Shown: one piece after another, positions 32,861 to 40,114 of the stretch | How the letters are laid out: the number at the start of each line of letters is the position of its first letter | How positions within the stretch are numbered: the stretch's first letter is position 1 | Assembly: GCF_017794965.1 (NCBI RefSeq) | Contig: NZ_CP051240.1 | Span: forward strand, 1,612,001 to 1,676,000 | DNA: 64,000 nt | Source: Alcanivorax sp. | GTDB lineage: Bacteria > Pseudomonadota > Gammaproteobacteria > Pseudomonadales > Alcanivoracaceae | Direction: 5' to 3' | Notes under the pieces: model-generated | Database searches by the model: none | Seen by the model: the letters and a program-made list of their open reading frames with translations, nothing else | What the model was told of the DNA's origin: nothing | Made by a program: the position numbers and the translations under genes

Positions 32861-33988
32861 TTATAGCGGGGCGAAATAGCCCTGTTCAATCCATTCATGT
32901 AGCAATTCCTGGGCGGCCTCTGTCATGACCGCTTCCAGCTCGTTATGGGTGTAGCGACGTTGGCTGGCGAGAAGATGCACCAGAGGACGTTGTTTGTCTG
33001 TGAGCGAGTGCGCTTCTCCGTTAAGCCAGACCCGTTTTCCCTGCATCAGCAGGCGAGTGCTGCCATGACGAACCAGCTTGATCTGCGCATCGCGGGAGCG
33101 AATATGGTGGTCATCCACCGCAAATTCAAGCCCATCCTGCCGAGGGGTGGAGAGCCAGCGATAAACCGCATTTTCAATGGCCTCGGGGCGTAACAGATCC
33201 AGGGCGCCACGTACCAGCTGTTGACGATCGGCATCGGCAAGAACGGCGGGATTGTCGGTGGCCACCCGGTCAGGATCGCTGAACAGTTCGCTGTCCGCTT
33301 CTGCCAGGCACTCCCCCGCAATTTCCGCCATCAACATCTGATAATCCGGGGCCCTGAATCCCACTGACCAGGTGAGGCAGTCACTGTCTTCAGCCACCCC
33401 GTGATGTGCCACCCCGGGTGGCAGGTAAAGTACGTCCCCGGGACGGGCCACGAATTCTTCCCGCACGGACATGTCAGCCAGCAACTTCAAGTCCGGGTGG
33501 GGCTGACGAGGGCTGCTGTCATCACAGACATCGCCAATCTGCCAGCGGCGGGTCCCCGCGGCCTGGATCAGGAAGACGTCATAACGGTCAAAATGGGGCC
33601 CGACGCTGCCGCCTTTGGCCGCGTAGCTCATCATGATGTCTTCAAGCCGCCAGTTAGGCAGGAAGCTGAAGCTGTCCAGCAGCAGGGAGGTATCGGTGAG
33701 GAAGTGATCCACCGATTGCACCAGCAGGGTCCAGTTCTCTTCCCCCAACCGGTCAAACACGGATTCTTCCAGTGGCCCTTGCTGCAGCTGCCAGGGGCCA
33801 TTGCCGGCACCTTGAATGATGCGTGCTTCAACCCCTTCTTCCAGCGCCAGTCCCGCCAGGGTGTCAGCGTCCGGGTTGTCCAGGCCTGTGGCGGCCCCCG
33901 GCATAAACAGCGGGGTCTTCTGCCAGTGTTTGCACAGAAAGTCGTCGGCAGGCAGGGGAAGCTGGAATCGGGGGAGGGAGGCGGTCAT
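32861..33988 (-). CDS. roxA: ribosomal protein L16 arginine hydroxylase (JmjC cupin)
   Basis: 2-oxoglutarate/Fe(II) oxygenase of 375 aa of the YcfD/RoxA group, which in E. coli hydroxylates Arg81 of ribosomal protein L16. The iron ligands are visible: H132 and D134 in GPHFDRYDVFL and H195 in LYLPPGVAHHG. LPNWRLEDIMMSYAAKGGSVG is the typical strand before the facial triad. A C-terminal winged-helix-like domain completes the protein. The start is 33988 (MTASLPRFQLP) or the ATG two codons earlier. It follows purB, with a hairpin between, and precedes the GNAT gene. Confidence 0.9.
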   Translation of the reverse strand: MTASLPRFQLPLPADDFLCKHWQKTPLFMPGAATGLDNPDADTLAGLALEEGVEARIIQGAGNGPWQLQQGPLEESVFDRLGEENWTLLVQSVDHFLTDTSLLLDSFSFLPNWRLEDIMMSYAAKGGSVGPHFDRYDVFLIQAAGTRRWQIGDVCDDSSPRQPHPDLKLLADMSVREEFVARPGDVLYLPPGVAHHGVAEDSDCLTWSVGFRAPDYQMLMAEIAGECLAEADSELFSDPDRVATDNPAVLADADRQQLVRGALDLLRPEAIENAVYRWLSTPRQDGLEFAVDDHHIRSRDAQIKLVRHGSTRLLMQGKRVWLNGEAHSLTDKQRPLVHLLASQRRYTHNELEAVMTEAAQELLHEWIEQGYFAPL

Positions 33989-34005
33989 GGGCATTCCGGG
34001 GAATA

Positions 34006-34030
34006 ACAGGAGCAGCCCGGCTGCTCCTGT
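34006..34030. terminator. hairpin between purB and roxA
   Basis: Twelve-bp inverted repeat ACAGGAGCAGCC / GGCTGCTCCTGT with almost no loop, 10 bases past the purB stop. No T-run follows on the minus strand, so it looks more like an attenuating or RNA-processing stem than a full terminator. Confidence 0.5.
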
Positions 34031-34040
34031 CTGGGTCCAG

Positions 34041-35411
34041 TTAGATGCTGCGGGCCTGGGACGCGGCGGAGCCCACATAGCTGGCAGGAGTCATGGCCAG
34101 CAACAGTTCCTTGGCGTCATCGGGGATCGCCAGGTCGTTGATGAAGGCCGTCAGGGTTTCCTGGTTGATACCGTCTTTGCCGCGGGTCAGCGCCTTGAGT
34201 TTTTCGTAGGGCTTCTCGATGCCATAGCGACGCATCACCGTCTGAATGGGCTCGGCCAGCACTTCCCAGGCGGCATCCAGATCGGCATCCAGACGGGCCG
34301 GATTCACTTCCAGCTTGCCAATGCCTTTCAGGCTGGCTTCGAAGGCGATCAGGCTGTGTGCAAGCCCCACGCCCACGTTGCGCAGCACAGTGGAATCGGT
34401 CAGGTCGCGCTGCCAGCGGGAGATGGGCAGCTTGGCGGCCAGATGATCCATGATGGCATTGGCCAGGCCCAGGTTGCCTTCGGAGTTCTCGAAGTCGATG
34501 GGATTGACCTTGTGGGGCATGGTAGAAGAGCCTACTTCGCCTTCCACCGTTTTCTGTTTGAAGTACCCCAGCGAGATATAACCCCACACATCACGGTCAA
34601 AGTCCAGCAAGACGGTGTTGAAACGCATCAGGGCATGGAAGTATTCGGCTACGCAGTCATGGGGCTCGATCTGGGTAGTGAACGGGTTGAAGGTCAGCCC
34701 CAGGCTCTCCACGAAGCGACGGGCAAACGTTTCCCAGTCCACTTCCGGGTAGGCGGACAGGTGGGCGTTGTAGTTACCCACAGCACCATTGATTTTGCCC
34801 AGCAGTTCCACGGCGGCGAACTGGTCACGCTGACGCTGCAGGCGCGCTGCCACATTGGCCATTTCCTTGCCCACGGTGGTGGGAGAGGCGGACTGGCCGT
34901 GGGTACGTGACAACATGGGCTGATCGGCAAGGCTGTGCGCCTGACGGCGGATAGCACTGATTACTTGATCCATGGTTGGCAGCAGTACCTCGCGGGCTTC
35001 CTTCAGCATCAGGGAGTAGGAGAGGTTGTTGATGTCCTCGCTGGTGCAGGCAAAATGAACGAATTCACTCATGCCGGCCAGTTCCTCGTGCTCAGCCATC
35101 TGTTCCTTGATGAAGTATTCCACCGCCTTCACGTCATGATTGGTGGTGGCTTCGATCTCCTTGATGCGCTCCGCATGGCCGGTTTCAAAATCACGGGTGA
35201 TACCGCGCAGGTGCCAGGCGGCCTGGCCGCTCATGAGCGGAACTTCGGGAATATTCTTGTCGTGGGCGAGTTGCTCCAGCCAGCTCACTTCCACATGCAC
35301 GCGGAAGCGGATCAGACCGTATTCACTGGTGGTATTACGCAGGGCATCGACCTTGCCGGCATAGCGGCCGTCGACCGGTGAAATGGCGGTAAGTGTGTTC
35401 AGGCTGGACAT
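34041..35411 (-). CDS. purB: adenylosuccinate lyase
   Basis: Purine-biosynthesis enzyme of 456 aa, acting at two steps: SAICAR to AICAR and adenylosuccinate to AMP, each releasing fumarate. The superfamily signature GSSTMPHKVNPIDFEN holds the flexible catalytic loop, and RTHGQSASPTTVGKEMAN carries the catalytic histidine. The length equals E. coli PurB (456). It lies downstream of hflD and mnmA, the usual gammaproteobacterial neighbourhood, but a 398-bp repeat-bearing gap separates it from hflD, so it probably has its own promoter (possible -10 TATCAT about 50 bases upstream). Confidence 0.96.
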   Translation of the reverse strand: MSSLNTLTAISPVDGRYAGKVDALRNTTSEYGLIRFRVHVEVSWLEQLAHDKNIPEVPLMSGQAAWHLRGITRDFETGHAERIKEIEATTNHDVKAVEYFIKEQMAEHEELAGMSEFVHFACTSEDINNLSYSLMLKEAREVLLPTMDQVISAIRRQAHSLADQPMLSRTHGQSASPTTVGKEMANVAARLQRQRDQFAAVELLGKINGAVGNYNAHLSAYPEVDWETFARRFVESLGLTFNPFTTQIEPHDCVAEYFHALMRFNTVLLDFDRDVWGYISLGYFKQKTVEGEVGSSTMPHKVNPIDFENSEGNLGLANAIMDHLAAKLPISRWQRDLTDSTVLRNVGVGLAHSLIAFEASLKGIGKLEVNPARLDADLDAAWEVLAEPIQTVMRRYGIEKPYEKLKALTRGKDGINQETLTAFINDLAIPDDAKELLLAMTPASYVGSAASQARSI

Positions 35412-35809
35412 GAGTCAGGCTCCGCAAATCATCCAATTAGGGTTTTAAAGCGGCGCAATGATACAGCAAAAAGGGCGCGGTTGCGTGTTTGATTATGGCG
35501 GGACATGGAGCGCTTTGTGCTTGTCCGGGAAAGCCGCTGTAGGAGCTCCCTTCCAGGGGCGAACCGTGCGCAGCACGGAATCGACAGAAGGGCGATCACG
35601 GCGTTTGCCGGCTTGATGTTGCGTATTTGAGAAGTAGGGTGGGCGGCAATCCTTGCCCTGGCCAAGGCCCGGGTTCGCACCTGGACAGGTGTTATTCGCT
35701 GCGATCACCCTTCGGGCCGTACTTCGTACGTTACTCCGCTTCGCTGCGTTTCTACAACGGCTTTGTAGAGATGCGCATGCGAATAAAGTACTTTAATAAA
35801 TATCTTTAA
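35412..35809. repeat. 398-bp gap between hflD and purB with a long imperfect inverted repeat
   Basis: Left arm from about 35,531 (GCCGCTGTAGGAGCTCCC ... AAGGGCGATCACGGCG) and right arm to about 35,762 (CGCTGCGATCACCCTT ... TTTCTACAACGGC) pair imperfectly over about 70 bases. The start has the REP hallmark TGTAGGAGC, and the middle holds GTGCGCAGCAC and GTACTTCGTAC stems. The bases next to purB (35,412-35,480) would hold its promoter. No gene is seen. Confidence 0.55.
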
Positions 35810-36442
35810 CTAGTTGATATTAATAGATTCAAGCGTGGCGAGAATTTGCTTTCGCTTGAACAGCAGGTGCCACCGCTTGCCTCCCAGCTGCTGCCAGAGG
35901 AAGGCTGCACGGACCCCGGAAAGAAACAGGGTGCGGATACGGGCAGCCTTATCCTCATCCTGCAGGTGTGAAGGGTCTCCCTTGACCTGGATGCGGAAAC
36001 GGAAGGTGCCCAGGGTGTCCACATAGATGCTGGCAAGGCGGTGACAGAAGGCGTCATCCGCCATATCGCTGAAATGGGCCTGCTGGCCGTTCAGGGCCAT
36101 CAACCGGTGGCGAAGGATATTGGTGGTATCGGTATTCCTGGCAAGTTTGGCCGCCAGGTGCAGCAGTGCCAGGCCATAATTCAACGGACGCAGGGCCGCG
36201 CCGCCGCTATTACGGTTCAGGCTCAACTTGAGTAGCGCAACGCCTTCACGAAACAGTTCGGGACGTGGGTAGATGCTGTCAAAATTGTCAGCATCCAGTG
36301 CCATGACCCCCTCTATCAGGGGGCGCAGGGCGCGGGGGTCGCAGTCGCCACGCAGGGCGATATCGTCAGCCAGCTGCGCAGCCTGAAACACGGCTGCAAG
36401 CGCCAGTACCTGCTGCTGTTCTGGCGTAAATCGTTCGCTCAT
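35810..36442 (-). CDS. hflD: HflD-family lysogenization regulator
   Basis: All-helical, membrane-associated protein of 210 aa; E. coli HflD (213 aa) binds the lambda CII protein and its general role is unclear. Family marks are ALAAVFQAAQLADDIALRGD near the N-terminus and LNYGLALLHLAAKLARN in the middle. The start at 36442 (MSERFTPEQ) has CAGGAGAG upstream; an ATG at 36463 overlaps the mnmA stop and would add seven residues. The placement directly after mnmA is conserved across gammaproteobacteria and supports the call. Confidence 0.9.
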   Translation of the reverse strand: MSERFTPEQQQVLALAAVFQAAQLADDIALRGDCDPRALRPLIEGVMALDADNFDSIYPRPELFREGVALLKLSLNRNSGGAALRPLNYGLALLHLAAKLARNTDTTNILRHRLMALNGQQAHFSDMADDAFCHRLASIYVDTLGTFRFRIQVKGDPSHLQDEDKAARIRTLFLSGVRAAFLWQQLGGKRWHLLFKRKQILATLESININ

Positions 36443-36459
36443 AGGCTCTCCTGGCTCGC

Positions 36460-37554
36460 TCATGCAGTGTGCTGAATGGGGGCGCCGCCCAAGCAGACCG
36501 GACCATCATAGAACACCACCGATTGCCCGGGGGTCACGGCTCGCTGGGGTTGATCAAATACCACGTGGACACGTCCCTGCCCGGCATCGCTGACCGTACA
36601 GGCCTGATCCGGCTGGCGATAGCGGGTCTTGGCGGTCAGTCTGGTGGGCAGTTGTGGGGGCTGCAACGCTACCCATTGCATGGCCGCGCTGGTCAGCTCA
36701 CGGCTGTAGAGCATGGGGTGCTCGGTACCCTGAACAGCCACCAGTACATTGCGATCCAGGTCCTTGCCGGCCACATACCAGGGGGCGTCACTGGCGTCAG
36801 CCCGGCCGCCGATACCGAGGCCCTGGCGTTGGCCAAGGGTGTAGTACATGAGCCCATCGTGATCGCCGATCACGTTGCCATGATCATCTTCGATCCTGCC
36901 GGGCTGCGCCGGCAGATACTGCTCGAGGAAATCCTTGAAACGACGCTCACCGATGAAGCAGATCCCGGTTGAGTCCTTCTTCTTGTGATTGGCAAAGCCT
37001 TTCTCTTCGGCAATGCGCCGCACGGCGGGCTTTTCCAGGTCCCCCAGTGGAAACAGGGTCTGGTCGAACTTGCGGTAATCCACCGCATGCAGGAAGTAGG
37101 TCTGGTCCTTGTTGGTGTCCACGGCACGGAGCAGACGGGCAGGGCCGTTGTGATCCACCTGGGCGTAATGGCCGGTGGCAATATAATCGGCTCCGAGGGT
37201 GACCGCATGATCAAGAAAGGCCTGAAACTTGATTTCCTTGTTGCAGAGGATATCGGGATTGGGTGTACGCCCGGCCCGGTATTCCTCAAGGAAATGTTCG
37301 AAAACCCGGTCCCAGTACTCGGCAGCGAAATTGGCGGTATGCAGCTCGATGCCCAGTACACCGGCGACTTGCATGGCGTCCAGCAGGTCTTCACGGGCCG
37401 TACAGTATTCAGTGCCGTCGTCCTCATTCCAGTTCTTCATGAACAGGCCTTCCACCTGGTAACCCGCATCAATCAGGCGGGCGGCGGCCACGGAAGAGTC
37501 CACACCGCCGGACATGCCGACGATGACTCGGGTATCTTGAGGGGCTTTCGTCAT
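36460..37554 (-). CDS. mnmA: tRNA-specific 2-thiouridylase
   Basis: Enzyme of 364 aa that puts sulfur on U34 of Lys, Glu and Gln tRNAs. The PP-loop is GMSGGVDSSVAAA; the two reactive cysteines lie in NPDILCNKEIKF and DSTGICFIGER. In E. coli the sulfur comes from IscS through TusA, TusBCD and TusE; tusBCD are at 58.3-59.3 kb but no tusE is seen here. The start at 37554 (MTKAPQD) has AAGGCAG upstream; an ATG at 37572 overlaps the nudix stop (TGATG) and would add six residues. Confidence 0.95.
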   Translation of the reverse strand: MTKAPQDTRVIVGMSGGVDSSVAAARLIDAGYQVEGLFMKNWNEDDGTEYCTAREDLLDAMQVAGVLGIELHTANFAAEYWDRVFEHFLEEYRAGRTPNPDILCNKEIKFQAFLDHAVTLGADYIATGHYAQVDHNGPARLLRAVDTNKDQTYFLHAVDYRKFDQTLFPLGDLEKPAVRRIAEEKGFANHKKKDSTGICFIGERRFKDFLEQYLPAQPGRIEDDHGNVIGDHDGLMYYTLGQRQGLGIGGRADASDAPWYVAGKDLDRNVLVAVQGTEHPMLYSRELTSAAMQWVALQPPQLPTRLTAKTRYRQPDQACTVSDAGQGRVHVVFDQPQRAVTPGQSVVFYDGPVCLGGAPIQHTA

Positions 37555-37571
37555 CTTGCTGCCTTTGACCA

Positions 37572-38039
37572 TCAGCCGCGCTGTAGCGGCCAGGGATGCT
37601 GATAAATGGTGTCCAGTGGCAGGCGACGGCCGGACAGATAATCGTCCAGACAGCGCTCCACCAGGGCGCTGCGGTGGTGCTCGCGTTGCGCGCGCAGTTC
37701 CTCCGGGGTCAGCCAGAGAGCTTCCAGAATGCCGGTATCCAACTTCTGGCGGGGATCATGGCTCACCGGGCGGGCCACGAAACACGTACGATAATAGACC
37801 CCGCCACCTTTCTGCGGCTGGAAGATATACCAGCCCAGCAAATCTGTGATCTCAACCTGCCAGGCGGTCTCTTCCAGTGTTTCACGATAGGCGGCCTGCA
37901 CCAGGGTTTCACCGAATTCAGCATGACCGGCTGGCTGGTTGAGTACTTCCTTGCCTTTGCTCATTTCGCGAACGAAGAGGAAGCGACCGTCTTGTTCCAC
38001 CACGCAGGCCACAGTAATGTGCGGCTCGAAGCTGTTCAT
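37572..38039 (-). CDS. nudJ: NudJ-like Nudix phosphatase
   Basis: Nudix hydrolase of 155 aa; NudJ (YmfB) removes phosphate from thiamin pyrophosphate precursors and other nucleoside tri/diphosphates. The Nudix box reads GHAEFGETLVQAAYRETLEE then TAW: all acidic metal ligands are present, but the closing glycine is alanine. QPAGH before the box is typical of NudJ. It starts the mnmA-hflD cluster, as in E. coli, where nudJ also precedes mnmA. It is divergent from moaC. Confidence 0.85.
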   Translation of the reverse strand: MNSFEPHITVACVVEQDGRFLFVREMSKGKEVLNQPAGHAEFGETLVQAAYRETLEETAWQVEITDLLGWYIFQPQKGGGVYYRTCFVARPVSHDPRQKLDTGILEALWLTPEELRAQREHHRSALVERCLDDYLSGRRLPLDTIYQHPWPLQRG

Positions 38040-38149
38040 AGCGATTCTGCCAATACGGGTGCCGGATAATGCTCAATCAGGCACGATGCTGTATGGAAAG
38101 GCGGGAATGGTAGCGCAGCCAGCGCTTCGACAACAGGCCGGGAGTAACC

Positions 38150-38644
38150 ATGTCAGAGCAACCCTTTACCCATCTCGATGCCCATGGGCAGGCGCAGATG
38201 GTGGATGTGACAGAAAAGGCGGTGACACAGCGAACTGCAGTGGCGCAGGCCCACGTGAGAATGCAGCCCGAGACCCTGGCCATGATCCTGGATCAGCGCC
38301 ATCCCAAGGGCGACGTGCTTGCGACAGCTCGTATCGCCGGTATTCAGGCCGCGAAAAAGACCTGGGACCTGATTCCACTTTGTCACCCGTTGTTGCTGAC
38401 CAAGGTCAATGTGCATATCGAAGCGGAAGGTGAGGACTGCCTCAGGATCGAGACACTTTGCCGCCTAAGCGGCACCACCGGGGTTGAGATGGAGGCGCTC
38501 ACGGCTGCATCCGTGGCTGCCCTGACACTTTATGACATGTGCAAGGCTGTGGACCGCGGCATGGTAATTGAAAGTGTGTGTCTGCTCGAAAAGGCGGGAG
38601 GGCGCAGTGGTCACTTCCGCAGGGATCAATCCGGTAAAGGGTAA
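38150..38644 (+). CDS. moaC: cyclic pyranopterin monophosphate synthase
   Basis: Enzyme of 164 aa of molybdenum-cofactor synthesis, converting the MoaA product to cyclic pyranopterin monophosphate. It begins FTHLDAHGQAQMVDVTEKAV and contains the active-site blocks AKKTWDLIPLCHPLLLTKV and GVEMEALTAASVAALTLYDM. GGGAG precedes the ATG. It is the first of a tight moaCDE run; moaA and moaB are not in this window. Confidence 0.96.
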   Translation: MSEQPFTHLDAHGQAQMVDVTEKAVTQRTAVAQAHVRMQPETLAMILDQRHPKGDVLATARIAGIQAAKKTWDLIPLCHPLLLTKVNVHIEAEGEDCLRIETLCRLSGTTGVEMEALTAASVAALTLYDMCKAVDRGMVIESVCLLEKAGGRSGHFRRDQSGKG

Positions 38645-38648
38645 CAGA

Positions 38649-38903
38649 ATGATTCAGGTGCGATTGTTTGCCGCGTTGCGGGAACGGGCAGGGCAAGAGC
38701 TGCTGGAACTGGCGCTTCCCGATGGGGTGAGCACCGTGGCGCAACTTGTCGTCTGGCTGGAGAACAGCGATGAAACCCTGGCCAGGGCCTTTGCCGCAAC
38801 GCCATGCCGCATGGTGGCAGTGAATGAGGTTCTGGCCAGCGATGAGTCAGATATCGAGGACGGCGATGTGATTGCCCTGTTCCCGCCGGTGACAGGCGGA
38901 TGA
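38649..38903 (+). CDS. moaD: molybdopterin synthase small subunit
   Basis: Ubiquitin-like sulfur carrier of 84 aa ending in the required Gly-Gly (FPPVTGG), which is thiocarboxylated and donates sulfur to the pterin. The start at 38649 (MIQVRLFAALRERAG) lies four bases after the moaC stop; an upstream in-frame ATG at 38568 lies inside moaC and is rejected. The stop overlaps moaE by four bases. Confidence 0.93.
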   Translation: MIQVRLFAALRERAGQELLELALPDGVSTVAQLVVWLENSDETLARAFAATPCRMVAVNEVLASDESDIEDGDVIALFPPVTGG

Positions 38904-39373
38904 AGCGGCATATCCATATCCAGGAGGCTGCGCTGGACAGTGCCGCGCCCCTTGCCTGGCTCCATGATCAGGGGCTGAGCGGCGCTATTGTGCAGTTTTC
39001 CGGCCATGTGCGGGATGAGGACGGCCGGGTAGAAGCGTTGCACCTGGAGCATTACCCCGGCATGACGGAGCGTCTGCTGGGCACCATTGTTGATCACAGT
39101 TTGTCAAAATGGCCCCTCAATGGTGCCTGGGTGGTGCACAGGGTTGGCACCATGACGCGCGGGGACGAAATCGTTCAGGTGGCGGTGAGCGCAGAACATC
39201 GCCAGGCGGCCTTCGAGGCGTGCAGCTACATCATGGATATCCTGAAGACCCGTGCCCCGTTCTGGAAAAAAGAGCTTATCGGCGGCCATTGGCACTGGGT
39301 CGAGGCCCGCGAGCGCGACGCCCTTGCGGCTTCTTCCTGGCTGGCCGACGGGCCGGAGCATGAACCTCGGTAG
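38900..39373 (+). CDS. moaE: molybdopterin synthase large subunit
   Basis: Catalytic subunit of 157 aa, binding the MoaD tail and the pterin. Family blocks are SGAIVQFSGHVRD, LHLEHYPGMTERLL, VHRVGTMTRGDEIV and the lysine loop TRAPFWKKELIGG with the catalytic residues. ATGA overlap with moaD implies coupled translation. Its last 98 bases overlap the end of rluE on the other strand. Confidence 0.95.
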   Translation: MKRHIHIQEAALDSAAPLAWLHDQGLSGAIVQFSGHVRDEDGRVEALHLEHYPGMTERLLGTIVDHSLSKWPLNGAWVVHRVGTMTRGDEIVQVAVSAEHRQAAFEACSYIMDILKTRAPFWKKELIGGHWHWVEARERDALAASSWLADGPEHEPR

Positions 39374-39899
39374 CCCGCCACTGGCCTGGCTCAAGCCCAT
39401 CCAGCGTCCAGTCACCGATCTGCCAGCGCACCAGCCGCAGGGTAGGGCAGCCAATGGCGGCGGTCATGCGCCTTACCTGTCGGTTTCGACCTTCGTCTAT
39501 GGTGAGTCTCAGCCAGCTATCCGCTACCGTTTTGCGTGAGCGTACCGGCGGGTTACGTGGCCACAGATTGGGCGCGGCGATGTGCTCAACCTGGGCAGGC
39601 CGCGTGGGCCCGTCCTTGAGCGTAATCCCCTGGCGTAATTTTTGCAGCTCCGGGGCCCCGGGTTTACCTTCAACCTGAACCAGATAGGTCTTGGGTAAAT
39701 GAAACCGGGGGCTGCTGATTCTGGCCTGGAGGCTACCGTCATCGGTCAGCAACAACAGGCCTTCAGAATCCCAGTCCAGACGGCCTGCCGGGTAAACACC
39801 GGGGACTGGTATGAATTCACTCAGGGTCCGACGTCCCTGGTCGTCCTGAAACTGGGATAAAACCTGAAAGGGTTTGTTTAACAAGATCAATTTCGCCAT
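39276..39899 (-). CDS. rluE: 23S rRNA pseudouridine(2457) synthase RluE-type
   Basis: Pseudouridine synthase of the RsuA/RluB/E/F group, 207 aa. The catalytic aspartate is in PAGRLDWDSEGLLLLTDDG, followed by KTYLVQVEG and the RQVRRMTAAIGCPTLRLVR block. There is no S4 domain, as in RluE, which modifies U2457 of 23S rRNA. About 30 residues beyond the usual end are Arg/Lys/Pro-rich (ARRPARKKPQGRRARG) and are encoded antisense to the moaE 3' end. The start is the ATG at 39899; a TTG four codons earlier is possible. Confidence 0.88.
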   Translation of the reverse strand: MAKLILLNKPFQVLSQFQDDQGRRTLSEFIPVPGVYPAGRLDWDSEGLLLLTDDGSLQARISSPRFHLPKTYLVQVEGKPGAPELQKLRQGITLKDGPTRPAQVEHIAAPNLWPRNPPVRSRKTVADSWLRLTIDEGRNRQVRRMTAAIGCPTLRLVRWQIGDWTLDGLEPGQWRATEVHAPARRPARKKPQGRRARGPRPSANGRR

Positions 39900-39981
39900 G
39901 GGAAATGACAATCCTGATAGGGCTTATTGATAATTTGAGTCGTGTTGCTGGCCGGCCACGCTAACAAGGCTATACGGTCAG

Positions 39982-39990
39982 TGCTATACT
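39982..39990 (+). promoter_or_regulatory. extended -10 promoter element for icd
   Basis: TGCTATACT, an extended -10 box, 125 bases before the icd start. I do not see a good -35 at 17 bp, which fits an extended -10 promoter. Confidence 0.5.
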
Positions 39991-40017
39991 CGCCAGCGCA
40001 TGCGGAATACGATTTTT

Positions 40018-40035
40018 AAAGGATTCGTCCTTTTT
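40018..40035 (+). promoter_or_regulatory. UUCG hairpin with T-run in the icd leader
   Basis: AAAGGA-TTCG-TCCTTT followed by further T's forms a short stem with a very stable tetraloop and a U-run, about 28 bases after the likely transcription start. It has the form of a small terminator or attenuator; the stem is only six bp. Confidence 0.35.
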
Positions 40036-40114
40036 AGACCCGCTGATCTGACGGTCAAAAGCCGGCTCGTGTCAGGCGGGAAGCTCTGCCAATACAATTG
40101 GGACCTGTAATTCT

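Noticed and set aside
38568..38648. Longer MoaD starting inside moaC
   Set aside because: The added 27 residues are encoded within the moaC 3' end, and MoaD proteins begin at the MIQVRLFA strand.
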